Source: Asticcacaulis excentricus (GTDB lineage Bacteria; Pseudomonadota; Alphaproteobacteria; Caulobacterales; Caulobacteraceae). From it: DNA of 64,000 nt. The position numbers were made by a program, and so were the translations under genes. The notes under the pieces were generated by a model. It was not told the origin of the DNA. It did no database searches and was given only the letters and a program-made list of their open reading frames with translations. The stretch is taken from contig NZ_AP018827.1 of the NCBI RefSeq assembly GCF_003966695.1, forward strand, positions 62,001 through 126,000. Direction: 5' to 3'. Shown one piece after another: positions 53,078 to 61,439 of the stretch (positions are counted from its first letter, which is position 1; the number at the start of each line of letters is the position of its first letter).

Positions 53078-53295
53078 GAGACAGTATCCTTTGCGGGTCG
53101 TGAAACAGAAAATGCGGAGATCAGCACGCCACAGCTTAGCCATAAGGCTTAACAAAACCCTTAATCGGCCTTGTTTTCGCCCTTTCGAGTCGTTCCGCTC
53201 AAGCTTTGTGTGATCGTCTGTAAAATTGATGCGCGAGGCCGGATTCCGGTTCATAAAGGGCGTGTAAGTGCCTGACCGTTGCGGAGTTGCCTGTC

Positions 53296-54474
53296 ATGGA
53301 TCAAAGCCATCCCGATCTTGCCGCTGCCGAAGCCGTGACTCACCCCGGCGCGGCCTATGATCAGACAGTGCTGGTGCTTCAGGGGGGCGGGGCGCTCGGT
53401 TCCTATCAGGGCGGGGCCTATGAGGTCCTGCATGCCGGCGGGGTCAGGCCCGACTGGGTAGCTGGGGTGTCAATCGGCGCGATCAATGCGGCGATCATCG
53501 CCGGGAATGCGCCGGAACACCGCGTCGAAAAGCTGCGGTCCTTCTGGGCGCAGATCACGTCGGAAAGCCCCGCCGATACGTTGAGCGGCTATAATCCGTG
53601 GCTGAAAAGCGCCTTTCGGCAATGGAGCGGCTATATGAGCGCGCTCAACGGCGTGCCGGGCTTCTTCCGTCCCGCCGCCCTGACGCCGTTTTTCGCGCCG
53701 TGGTCCCTGCCGTCGGAAACGAGCTTCTACGATATTTCCCCGTTGCGCGAGACTCTGCTGCGCCATGTCGATTTCGAGCGTCTCAACGGTGGTGAGGTGC
53801 GCCTGAGCGTCGGGGCGGTTAATGTACGCACCGGCAATTCGGTCTATTTCGACAGCCATACGACGCCAATCACGCCGGAACACATCATGGCGTCCGGGGC
53901 CCTGCCGCCCGGCTTCCCGGCGGTGACGATCGACGGCGAAGCCTACTGGGACGGCGGTGTGGTGTCCAACACGCCCCTGACCTATGTGCTGCACGAAGCT
54001 CCGGCGGGGCTGGATGGTGACACCCTGGTCTTTCAGATGGACCTGTTCTCATCGCGCGGTGAGGTGCCCAAAACGCTCGATGAGGTCTATGGCCGCGTCA
54101 AGGACATTACCTATTCCAGCCGCACGCGGCTCAATACCGATGCCTTTCTGGAGCGCTATCGCCTGCGTCAGGCCATCCGCCACATGTACGAACGCTTGTC
54201 GCCGGAGGTGCAGGCCGAGCCGTCCATCGCGGCCTGCTATGCGCGCGCCGCGCATTTCCGCGTTTCGCTGGTGCATCTGATCAATTCGGGCGGCGGCGAT
54301 CATGGCCAATCCAAAGACTACGAATTTTCGCGCCTGACTATGAACGAGCACTGGGCGTCGGGCCGTCTGGACGCTGAACGCGCCATGCAGCGCCGCGTCT
54401 GGCGCGAGCCACCGCCGGAAAAGGACGGCATCCGCGTCTATGACTTTGCCGCTGAAGACCGCGCCCGCTCGTAA
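53296..54474 (+). CDS. patatin-like phospholipase
   Basis: 392 residues from ATG 53296, with GCGGAG 9 bases upstream (a TTG 9 bases earlier is the alternative). LVLQGGGALGSYQGGAYEVLH is the oxyanion GGGxxG block, WVAGVSIGAINAA carries the GxSxG nucleophile, and YWDGGVVSNTPL the DGG. The C-terminal extension with HLINSGGGDHGQSKDYEFSRLTMNEHWASG is DUF3734-like. It likely hydrolyses a lipid ester in the cytosol or at the membrane. Confidence 0.93.
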   Translation: MDQSHPDLAAAEAVTHPGAAYDQTVLVLQGGGALGSYQGGAYEVLHAGGVRPDWVAGVSIGAINAAIIAGNAPEHRVEKLRSFWAQITSESPADTLSGYNPWLKSAFRQWSGYMSALNGVPGFFRPAALTPFFAPWSLPSETSFYDISPLRETLLRHVDFERLNGGEVRLSVGAVNVRTGNSVYFDSHTTPITPEHIMASGALPPGFPAVTIDGEAYWDGGVVSNTPLTYVLHEAPAGLDGDTLVFQMDLFSSRGEVPKTLDEVYGRVKDITYSSRTRLNTDAFLERYRLRQAIRHMYERLSPEVQAEPSIAACYARAAHFRVSLVHLINSGGGDHGQSKDYEFSRLTMNEHWASGRLDAERAMQRRVWREPPPEKDGIRVYDFAAEDRARS

Positions 54475-54566
54475 TGAAAGCGGATATATAGGGCTTATGG
54501 CTTTCGTAACCCGGTTCGTGCTAATAGGCGGCGACGGAACAAAAAAATACAGGTTGCCCCGCCACC

Positions 54567-54983
54567 ATGTTGTCTCAGCGTGCCAAATACGCCATCCGCG
54601 CCATGCAGGAAATGGCCCGCATCCCCCAGGGTCAGACGGTGCAGGCGGGTGAACTGGCGGAACGCATCAAGGCCCCGCTGCATTTTCTCGAAGGCATATT
54701 GCTTGAGCTGCGCCGCGAAGGATTCCTGATGTCTAAGCGCGGGCGTTCGGGTGGCTATATGCTGGCGCGACCGTCCGATATGATCAGCATGGCCGACCTG
54801 ATCCGCCTGATCGACGGGCCTCTTGCCCTGACGCCGTGTGCCTCGCGCACTGCCTATGCGCGGTGTGAGGATTGCCCGACACCCGATGATTGTCAGTTGC
54901 GTCTGGTGCTGCTGGCGGCGCGCGATGCCATGGCGCGCGTGCTCGAAAGCTCAACCCTGGCCGAGCCGCTGCCGCGCGGCTGA
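54567..54983 (+). CDS. Rrf2-family Fe-S-type transcriptional regulator
   Basis: 138 residues. The helix-turn-helix is TVQAGELAERIKAPLHFLEGILLELRREGFLMSKRGRSGGYMLARP, matching IscR/RirA/CymR. Four cysteines in CASRTAYARCEDCPTPDDC could ligate a Fe-S cluster. It may sense iron, cysteine or redox state. Convergent with the Nudix gene, with which it shares the end of an overlapping region. Confidence 0.88.
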   Translation: MLSQRAKYAIRAMQEMARIPQGQTVQAGELAERIKAPLHFLEGILLELRREGFLMSKRGRSGGYMLARPSDMISMADLIRLIDGPLALTPCASRTAYARCEDCPTPDDCQLRLVLLAARDAMARVLESSTLAEPLPRG

Positions 54984-55505
54984 TTAAGTACCTTCGGCAA
55001 AGGCCTTGGCAAAGCGCCGCACAATCTTGCGCAAGGATTCGATTTCGATGGCGTGCAGCGCCTGTTCCGGCGTCAGCCACACCATGCTGCGCTGACCCAT
55101 TTCCGGCCAAAGCGTCAGTTGCTGCGTCACCCGCATGGCGAACACCTCGACGGCGGGGATGAACTGCGCATTGGGCTGGCCCTGATCCTTCATATAGGCA
55201 AAGCGTCCGATAGGGTGCGGATCGACCTCACCCAGAATACCTGCCTCTTCAAAGGCTTCGCGGGCGGCGGTTTCCGCTGGCGTCAGGTCGGGAATGGGCT
55301 TGCCCTTGGGGATGATCCACTGACCGCTGCCGCGTGAGGTGATCAGCAGGAACTCGACCTCGCCGTTGCGCGTCTCGCGAAAGGGGAGGGCCCCAAACTG
55401 AGTTGCGGGCGAAGGCGGGGCGTGATCATCCAATCGGGGCGGTCCTGAAAAAATGTCCGTGTACGGGGCAATTTTCTGTGTAGGCCGCGCGGCACCAAAG
55501 CTCAA
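54984..55505 (-). CDS. Nudix hydrolase
   Basis: 173 residues. The Nudix box is GKPIPDLTPAETAAREAFEEAGILG (REUxEExGU pattern), preceded by WIIPKGKP. Cytosolic; it hydrolyses a nucleoside-diphosphate-linked or related substrate. Similar proteins are annotated as diadenosine or NUDIX MutT-like. The 125-bp repeat begins about 20 bp upstream of its start codon. Confidence 0.9.
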   Translation of the reverse strand: MSFGAARPTQKIAPYTDIFSGPPRLDDHAPPSPATQFGALPFRETRNGEVEFLLITSRGSGQWIIPKGKPIPDLTPAETAAREAFEEAGILGEVDPHPIGRFAYMKDQGQPNAQFIPAVEVFAMRVTQQLTLWPEMGQRSMVWLTPEQALHAIEIESLRKIVRRFAKAFAEGT

Positions 55506-55523
55506 TAGGCTTCGGACAGATTC

Positions 55524-55648
55524 ATACCAACGCCCGAAGATGCTGACGCATCCGGCCGTTTAAAAAATCGTGAATGTCTTATATGTATCAAAGACATAAG
55601 ACATTCGCGAAACGAATACCAAGAGTCATTTTCAATGACCCTTGGTAT
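55524..55648 (-). repeat. 125-bp structured repeat, copy 1
   Basis: On the minus strand it begins ATACCAAGGGTCATT and ends CGTTGGTAT, so the ends form a terminal inverted repeat ATACCAA / TTGGTAT. Arm A is a GGGTCATTGAAAATGACTC hairpin; arm B is GAATGTCTTAT-loop-ATAAGACATTC; then come ACGGCCGGATGCG and the right end. It is 125 bases long, the same as copy 2 at 60056, and lies in the opposite orientation. It separates the Nudix gene from egtBD and overlaps no other gene. Confidence 0.8.
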
Positions 55649-55707
55649 CAGGTGTTCCGACATCGGAGCGATGCCAGTTGCGTTATTCGCATCACAAGCT
55701 GAAGGGG

Positions 55708-57855
55708 TCAGGACAGGACGAAAACGCCAAAGGCCGGGGCCGGGCTGATCCACTGACGCGCGACCGTCCAGCCTGCGTCACGACACAGGGCCGCGAAGCT
55801 GTCCGGCGTGAACTTATGGGCATTTTCCGTATGCAGACGTTCGCCCGCCGCAAACGTGAAACTCTGCCCGGCGACGGCCACGCGCTGATCGCGGCGGCTG
55901 AGCAGATGCATTTCAATGCGCGCGCGCTCAGCGTTCCACAGGGCCAGATGCGCGAAAGCGTCAAGGTCGAAATCCCCCTGCAATTCGCGGTTCATCCGCA
56001 CCAGCAGGTTTTTATTGAAGGCCGCCGTCACCCCTGCCGCATCATCATAGGCGGCGTGTAGCGTCGCTTCGTCCTTGACCATATCTGCTCCGACGATCAG
56101 TTGCGCCTCTTCACCCAGCAGGTGCCGGAAGGACCGCAGCAGCTCACGCGCTTCGTCCGGGCTGAAATTGCCAATGGTTGAGCCAGGGAAGAAACCCACG
56201 CACGGCCTGTTTTTCAGCGCTTCGGGCCGGGACAGCGCCTGCGTGAAATCGCCCACCAGAGGCACGACGGACAGGCGCGGATAGGCGCTTTGCAGCCGTG
56301 CCGTCGCGGCGTGCAGGGCGTCCGGGCTGATGTCGATGGGCACATAGGTGCGCAAGGCCGGGCAGGCATCGAGCAGAATCCGCGTCTTGTCGCTGGCCCC
56401 GCTGCCAAATTCGACCAGCACCGTATCGGCGGTCCAGCCCGCCACCAGCGCATCGGCGATGTCGTGCAACAGGCGCGTTTCGGTGCGCGTCGGGTAATAT
56501 TCCGGCGTGCGGCAGATGGCCTCAAACAGCTCGGAGCCTGCCGCATCATAAAAATACTTGGGCGACAGGGATTTGGGCTGCGCCGACAGACCGGCGATCA
56601 CATCGGCCGCGAAGCCCTCATCGCGGCTCTCCGCGGTGGTGTGATCGCGCGCCAGACGCAGACCTGCGCGCACCCAGCGCTTTTCCGGCGCGAAGAAGTT
56701 GCGATAGGTGGCGCGCGCATGACCGGCAGGCGTGAAGGCGCTGCCGCCGCGCAGGCTCATCTGCCCGCTCATAAACTTGCCATTATATTCGCCGACGGCA
56801 CCCGCTCCCGGACGAAAGCCCGGATAGCCGAGATAGGCGCTGGCCGTCCATTGCCAGGCGACGTCATCCACCTGCTGCAGCCCGCCCTGACGCGCGGCGG
56901 CCTCCCATTCGGCCTCGGTGGGCAGGCGCGCCCCGGCCCAGCGGGCAAAGGCATCGGCCTCATAAAAGCTGATGTGGGTGACGGGGGCGTCGGGATCGAC
57001 GGGGTGCAGGCCGCGCAGACTGAACGCTTGCCACTGCTCGCCGTCGGGCCGCCAGTAAAGAGGCGCGCGCCAGCCCTCGGCCTGCACGCGGGCCCAGCCG
57101 TCGGACAGCCATAGCTCCGGCCGCGCGTAGCCGCCGTCGTGCATAAAGGCCAGCCAGTCGCCATTGCGCACCAGCCGATCGGCGATCTGATAGGGCTCCA
57201 GCCAGACCTTATGGCGCGGCCGCTCATTGTCGAAGGCAAACCTTTCGCCGGCCGCGCCAATTTCAACCAGCCCCCCGGCACACGCGATGTAGCGGGCCTC
57301 GCCCACCGGGGCGTCGGCGGCAAAGGCGGGATCGTAGGCCGGGGCCAGCGGCGACAGGCTGAGCAGGTGCAAAATGTCCATCAGCAGCAGTTCCTGATGC
57401 TGCTCCTCGTGCGCCAGACCGAGCGCCAGCAGGGCCTCGCTTTCGGCATCGAGCCCGGCGGCGATCAGGTCGCGCATTTGATGATCCACGTGCTGACGAT
57501 AGGCCAGAATGTCGCTCAGGGCCGGGCGGGTGAGGACGCCGCGCTGGGCCCGCGGCTGACGCGCGCCCTTGGCTTCGTAATAGGAGTTGAACAGGTAACC
57601 ATAGTGCGCATCGAACGGCGCAGAACCGGGGCGGGGACTGAGCAGAAAGGTCTCAAAGAACCAGGTGGTGTGCGCCAGATGCCACTTGGCCGGGCTGGCG
57701 TCGGGCATGGACTGTACCACCATGTCCTCCGCCGACAATGGCGCGGCGAGACGCTGGGTCGCGGCCCGCACCTCTGAGTAACGTCGGAGGCAGGGGCTCT
57801 GCGAAGCGTCAGAACAAAGCGGTCGTCCCGTGGTCGGGTGGCTGTGGCCGTCCAT
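55708..57855 (-). CDS. egtBD: EgtB-EgtD fusion (ergothioneine-type biosynthesis)
   Basis: 715 residues from ATG 57853-57855, with GGGGAG six bases upstream. Residues 1-390 are EgtB: a DinB-like helical domain with WHLAHTTWFFETF and HEEQHQELLLMDI (the Fe site HxxxHxE), then an FGE-sulfatase-type domain with GARLPTEAEWEAAAR and MSLRGGSAFTPAGHARATYRNFFAP. Residues about 400-715 are EgtD, the histidine N-methyltransferase, with PKSLSPKYFYDAAGSELFEAIC, LVEFGSGASDKTRILLDA and GFFPGSTIGNFSPDEARELL. EgtD trimethylates histidine to hercynine; EgtB oxidatively joins it to a thiol donor. The order here is EgtB then EgtD, opposite to fungal Egt1. Confidence 0.9.
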   Translation of the reverse strand: MDGHSHPTTGRPLCSDASQSPCLRRYSEVRAATQRLAAPLSAEDMVVQSMPDASPAKWHLAHTTWFFETFLLSPRPGSAPFDAHYGYLFNSYYEAKGARQPRAQRGVLTRPALSDILAYRQHVDHQMRDLIAAGLDAESEALLALGLAHEEQHQELLLMDILHLLSLSPLAPAYDPAFAADAPVGEARYIACAGGLVEIGAAGERFAFDNERPRHKVWLEPYQIADRLVRNGDWLAFMHDGGYARPELWLSDGWARVQAEGWRAPLYWRPDGEQWQAFSLRGLHPVDPDAPVTHISFYEADAFARWAGARLPTEAEWEAAARQGGLQQVDDVAWQWTASAYLGYPGFRPGAGAVGEYNGKFMSGQMSLRGGSAFTPAGHARATYRNFFAPEKRWVRAGLRLARDHTTAESRDEGFAADVIAGLSAQPKSLSPKYFYDAAGSELFEAICRTPEYYPTRTETRLLHDIADALVAGWTADTVLVEFGSGASDKTRILLDACPALRTYVPIDISPDALHAATARLQSAYPRLSVVPLVGDFTQALSRPEALKNRPCVGFFPGSTIGNFSPDEARELLRSFRHLLGEEAQLIVGADMVKDEATLHAAYDDAAGVTAAFNKNLLVRMNRELQGDFDLDAFAHLALWNAERARIEMHLLSRRDQRVAVAGQSFTFAAGERLHTENAHKFTPDSFAALCRDAGWTVARQWISPAPAFGVFVLS

Positions 57856-58195
57856 CTCAATCTCCCCGTTGCGCACGGTAGCGCTGACTATATCGACGCC
57901 GGATGTAAGTTTTAAATTCGCGGCGTCAGATTGCGCCTGCGGCTGACTTGTTTGTGGCAGCAGGCTTTGGCGCCACGCCCTTAGGAGTACGTAGCGGCCG
58001 GGGAGAAGGTTTCAGAGGAAGCAGAGCGCATCTGACACACATCGCCTAGGATGGTGGCGGTCCCATAAGCGTATGTGGAAAAGGCGCGAAGCGATCAGCG
58101 ACCAAGCGGGAGCGCAGCCTGCGCGCCATAAAAAGGAAAAACCTTTGAGCGTAAACTCAAAAAATACTTTCGAGTTATCGAAGAAAACGAGAAAA
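57856..58195. other. 340-bp intergenic region between egtBD and tRNA-Val
   Basis: No credible gene. An inverted repeat GACGCCG / CGGCGTC near 57894-57930 lies just upstream of the egtBD start and could be an operator. Short hairpins AAAGG/CCTTT and TTTGAG/CTCAAA near 58130-58161 may act as the tRNA terminator. Confidence 0.4.
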
Positions 58196-58270
<75 letters not shown>

Positions 58271-58503
58271 ACTATTGTTCGGCAACGCTGTGCCGGTGCG
58301 AGGAGCGGGTGTATAGCCGCCGAAAATGGTGGTGGCAAGGGCTTTAGCGATCAAAAATGTGGAAAGTGTGGGAAAGGCTGTTGGGCGCTGTCAGCGCCCC
58401 TACCACCGCATCCGCATCGGCGGTCCGATCACCGCCTTTGGCGGTTCGTGCGGTCCTCCTCTCCAGCAAGCTGGGGAGGTATAATGAAGGCCGCGTAACC
58501 CAA

Positions 58504-58716
58504 CCCCTCAGGCGGCGATCAGGTGTTCGACTTCGGTGACGATTTCGCCCGCGCTCAGGGAGCGAAGCGTTAGCGCCACTTAAAAATCTGCGCGAGCCGT
58601 TCACACTGGCCCCTCAGGCGGCGATCAGGCGTTCGACTTCGGTTACGATTTCGCCCGCGCTCAAGGAGCGAAGCGTTAGCGCCACTTAAAAATCTGCGCG
58701 CGTCGCCCGCGCTGGC
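58504..58716. repeat. two tandem 106-bp duplications of the cpdR 3' end
   Basis: Units 58505-58610 and 58611-58716 each contain, on the minus strand, the last 12-13 codons of cpdR (EIVTEVE(H/R)LIAA and stop) followed by a shared GCGCCACTTAAAAATCTGCGC flank. The true gene end (58720) begins with the same phase, making three copies of the C-terminal tail. They carry no own start. Confidence 0.85.
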
Positions 58717-58719
58717 CCA

Positions 58720-59076
58720 TCAGGCGGCAATCAGGCGTTCGACTTCGGTGACGATTTCGCGCAGATGCACCGGCTTTTCGAGGACCTTGGCTTCGGGGGA
58801 GGCCTTTTGTGCATTGAGCGCCACGGCGGCGAAGCCGGTGATGAACATGATCTTCAGGCCCGGCTGACGTTGCGAGGCGACCTTGGCCACTTCGATGCCG
58901 TCAGCCCCCGGCATCACAATGTCGGTCAGCAGCAGGTCATACGGCCCCTGATCGAGGGCTTCGATGGCGCTGTCGCCATCGGGGCAGCTTACAACGTCAT
59001 AGCCGGCGCGCTGAAGGGCGCGCGTCAGGAAGCTGCGCACGGAATTTTCGTCTTCCGCGAGGAGAATCTTGGTCAT
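58720..59076 (-). CDS. cpdR: CpdR, single-domain response regulator
   Basis: 118 residues, the usual CpdR length. Receiver fold: ILLAEDENSVRSFLTRALQRAG (acidic pair), DLLLTDIVMPGADGIEV (phosphoacceptor Asp), IMFITGFAAVALNA (Thr) and VLEKPVHLREIV (Lys-Pro). The FITGFAAVAL phrase is typical of CpdR. In Caulobacter it controls ClpXP localisation and CtrA and PdeA proteolysis and is dephosphorylated via ChpT. Neighbour hutG-like amidohydrolase is adjacent, as in related species. Confidence 0.88.
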   Translation of the reverse strand: MTKILLAEDENSVRSFLTRALQRAGYDVVSCPDGDSAIEALDQGPYDLLLTDIVMPGADGIEVAKVASQRQPGLKIMFITGFAAVALNAQKASPEAKVLEKPVHLREIVTEVERLIAA

Positions 59077-59186
59077 TAATCCCGGTCCTGTGGGAAAGGG
59101 GCCCCGTTTACTCAGAGAGTAGATGATTAGGGCGCAGGTGTAAATTAGGGGTGAAGAGAGCGCAGAATTGTCTTATCACGGGTTTA

Positions 59187-60056
59187 ATGGCCGATCTTTC
59201 ATCCCCAGTTGAAACCGTCCCTGCCGTGGATGTGCGCCGTCCGGCGGTAAAGGGTTGCGGGCTGGTGTTCGCTTTGCCGCATTCGGGACCGTATCTGCCG
59301 CCGGCCTTTGTGGCGGCGGCGCGCTACGAGGCGCAACACCTGCGCATGACCGAAGACGCCTTTGTTGACGCGCTGATCGGCTTTGAGACGCTGGAAGGGG
59401 TGTGGGCGGTGCGGGCCAATTACAGCCGCGCCTATGTCGATGTGAACCGCCACCCGCTGGAGCTGGACCCGCGCCTGATCCGCGGCGCGCTGCCGAAAGG
59501 GGCGCTCAGCCAGTCGCTGCGCGTGCGCTCCGGTTACGGCGTCATTCCGCGCTGCCTGTCGGGCGGGCGGGAGATTCACGCGCAGCCGATCAGCTATGAC
59601 GAGGCGGCGCGGCGTCTGGCGCAGGTGCACGTCCCTTATCACCGCGCGCTGACCGAAGCGCTGGCCGAAGCCAAGTCGGCGCACGGGCGGGTGACGCTGA
59701 TCGACTGGCACTCCATGCCCTCGACGACGCTCAAACCGGGCTCGGAGGCCCAGCCGTCAGCGAAACTGGCGGATATTGTGCTGGGGGATCTGCATGGTGA
59801 GGCGTGCGCGCCCGGCCTGACGGCCTTTGTGCGGCAGGTGTTTGAAGCGCACGGCTTCCGCGTGGCGCATAACCATCCCTTTGCCGGCGGCTATACGCTT
59901 GAACGCTACGCCCAGCCGCCCAAGGGGGTGGAGGCGCTACAGATCGAGCTGAACCGCGGGCTCTACATGGATGAGGCAACCCTGACCCTCAGCCCCAATG
60001 CCGGGCGCATGAAGGCGGCCATCGCGGCCGTGATCGACGGGCTGAAGCGAAGGTAA
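59187..60056 (+). CDS. N-formylglutamate amidohydrolase family protein
   Basis: About 289 residues from ATG 59187 (MADLSSPVETV); a GTG start at 59151 is possible. LVFALPHSGPYLPP, YSRAYVDVNRHPLELDPRL, LIDWHSMPST and VAHNHPFAGGYTLERYAQPPKGVEALQIELNRGLYMDE carry the family His, Asp and Glu metal ligands. Such enzymes hydrolyse N-formylglutamate to glutamate and formate, but many homologues act on unknown amides. The TAA stop overlaps the first base of the 125-bp repeat. Confidence 0.85.
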   Translation: MADLSSPVETVPAVDVRRPAVKGCGLVFALPHSGPYLPPAFVAAARYEAQHLRMTEDAFVDALIGFETLEGVWAVRANYSRAYVDVNRHPLELDPRLIRGALPKGALSQSLRVRSGYGVIPRCLSGGREIHAQPISYDEAARRLAQVHVPYHRALTEALAEAKSAHGRVTLIDWHSMPSTTLKPGSEAQPSAKLADIVLGDLHGEACAPGLTAFVRQVFEAHGFRVAHNHPFAGGYTLERYAQPPKGVEALQIELNRGLYMDEATLTLSPNAGRMKAAIAAVIDGLKRR

Positions 60057-60180
60057 TACCAAGGGTCATTGAAAATGACTCTTGATATTACCTTCGAGAC
60101 TGTCTCATGTCACTGACACATATGAGACAGTCTCGTGTCTTCAACGGCCGGATGCGGTCAGCATTTTCGGCCGTTGGTAT
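60056..60180 (+). repeat. 125-bp structured repeat, copy 2
   Basis: Same length and same layout as copy 1, in plus orientation. Arm A differs by one base. Arm B is GAGACTGTCTCAT-loop-ATGAGACAGTCTC, a 13-bp stem in which C/G replaces T/A of copy 1, so pairing is conserved. The right end is ACGGCCGGATGCGGTCAG and CGTTGGTAT. Starts at the last base of the preceding stop codon. Confidence 0.8.
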
Positions 60181-60195
60181 AAGGGACTTATTCGG

Positions 60196-60280
60196 GCAAA
60201 AAAAAGCCGCGCTACACGAGCGCGGCTAAGTCTACAGGGAGGAAACGCCCAGGAAGGGCATCGACGTAAAAACGTCGAAC
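60196..60280 (-). ncRNA. candidate trans-acting sRNA with anti-Shine-Dalgarno motif
   Basis: Read on the minus strand, a promoter ends at 60287 and transcription would start near 60280. The RNA would fold TCGACGT-TTTT-ACGTCGA, then GCCC-TTCCT-GGGC, then expose GTTTCCTCCCTGTAGACTTA (with CCUCCC, complementary to a ribosome-binding site), and end in the terminator GCCGCGC-TCGTGTA-GCGCGGC-TTTTTTTT. Length about 85 nt. No ORF with a start is inside it. Stem plus C-rich loop plus intrinsic terminator is the standard alphaproteobacterial regulatory RNA design. Expression not shown. Confidence 0.7.
60203..60227 (-). terminator. intrinsic terminator of the candidate sRNA
   Basis: GCCGCGC / GCGCGGC stem (flanked by AAAAAAAA on the plus strand at about 60196-60203, reading as eight T on the minus strand). 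Confidence 0.8.
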
Positions 60281-60286
60281 ACTGAC

Positions 60287-60315
60287 TTTATACGTTGCGA
60301 TGCAAAAATCCACAA
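60287..60315 (-). promoter_or_regulatory. sigma70-type promoter of the candidate sRNA
   Basis: Minus strand: -35 TTGTGG (60310-60315), 17-bp spacer, -10 TATAAA (60287-60292). Distance to the predicted start is about 7 bases. Confidence 0.65.
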
Positions 60316-60410
60316 GCGGAAAACGCATTTGTATGATCACGTATCGTTACAATGGTTCCTAAGCGTAAGAAATAAAGTTAAGCAAACCTTTGCGTTATTT
60401 AGAAAACGAT

Positions 60411-61226
60411 TCAGCCAGCTTTCGTTTCTATATTTGTTTTATCTTGCTGCGACGCAGCATTTTCCGGTTCGTCCTCTATTTTTCCGTCATAGATGGGGCG
60501 GGTGCGGGTAGGGTAGGGATGCTCCTCCAGAAGCTCACGCATCCGCCGCAGGCCGCGCGCCGCCTGTGAGCGCGACTGCCGCCAGGCCAGGAGCGCGGTG
60601 GCACCGATGCTGGCCAGCGCCAGAGGGATCGGACCGAACAGCCACGCGGCGGCGGCCAGCGAGAAATAGTAACCGCGCACGCCCTGCGAAAAGTTCGACA
60701 TGGCCGGCTCGAAAATGTCCGACACGGCCTCGGTGAAGGCCTGCGCGCTCTGCGGGTCGATGTTTTCGGGCACCGCGCCCATGGCGGCCACGGCGTAGTT
60801 GGTCTGACGCAGGGCCCAGATGAAGTTGAGAAGCCCGCGCGCCAGACAGACCATGACCAGAGCCAGCTTCATCAGGAGCAGGGCCGAGGACGAGGTGTCG
60901 ATACCGAGCGCGTGCGCGCTCTTGTACGACAGGTCGCCGGTAAAGATGGCCCCGGCGACGGCGGCAATCAGGATGAGGTTGGCCGAAGCGAAGAAGCTCA
61001 TTGAATTGACGCCGTGACCGATGAGGTTGGAGTCGTAGAGCTTGAACGAGCGGATGACCATTTCCTTCATCCACGCGCGCCGCACGATGGTCAGGTCCTT
61101 GAAGATCACGCCCGATTTCTTGGACAGGGCCTTGAGCACCGGCTCATAGCCCAGCCAGCAAAAGATGAAGACCAGAAGGGCGGCGAAATCGCGCCAGCTA
61201 CCGAACAGTTTGACGATCAGTTCCAT
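60411..61226 (-). CDS. DUF599 membrane protein
   Basis: 271 residues, about four membrane helices: AALLVFIFCWLGYEPVL, SANLILIAAVAGAIFTG, LLLMKLALVMVCLARGLLNFIWALRQ, and YYFSLAAAAWLFGPIPLALASIGATALLAW. The WAxRQTNYxxxxMGAxP phrase is typical of DUF599. The basic C-terminal tail (RRMRELLEEHPYPTRTRPIYD) is cytosolic. Function unknown. Confidence 0.88.
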   Translation of the reverse strand: MELIVKLFGSWRDFAALLVFIFCWLGYEPVLKALSKKSGVIFKDLTIVRRAWMKEMVIRSFKLYDSNLIGHGVNSMSFFASANLILIAAVAGAIFTGDLSYKSAHALGIDTSSSALLLMKLALVMVCLARGLLNFIWALRQTNYAVAAMGAVPENIDPQSAQAFTEAVSDIFEPAMSNFSQGVRGYYFSLAAAAWLFGPIPLALASIGATALLAWRQSRSQAARGLRRMRELLEEHPYPTRTRPIYDGKIEDEPENAASQQDKTNIETKAG

Positions 61227-61439
61227 GACGAGGACTTTTGTAAGGGGCTGTTGTTATGAGACTTTGGTCTAGTTGCGGTGTTTCGAAGTCGCCTGACAAG
61301 CGATAATTCCTTGTCGGGTAACAAATTGTAGCAAAGTGCGAAAACAAAAAACGCAGACTTCGCTTGTGCGAAAGAAGCGGACCGCTTATGACAGCGCCCA
61401 AACCATATCTTCAATGCCGTTTAACAATAAAGACATCCT

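Noticed and set aside
53143..53165. second CtrA box upstream of the beta-barrel gene
   Set aside because: TTAA and TTAA are separated by 8 bases, not 7, so it does not meet the consensus.
60330..60360. EcfG-type (general stress) promoter for the sRNA, from GGAAC on the minus strand
   Set aside because: GGAAC is present but CGTT lies 29 bases away rather than about 16, whereas a well-spaced sigma70-type promoter lies closer to the RNA.
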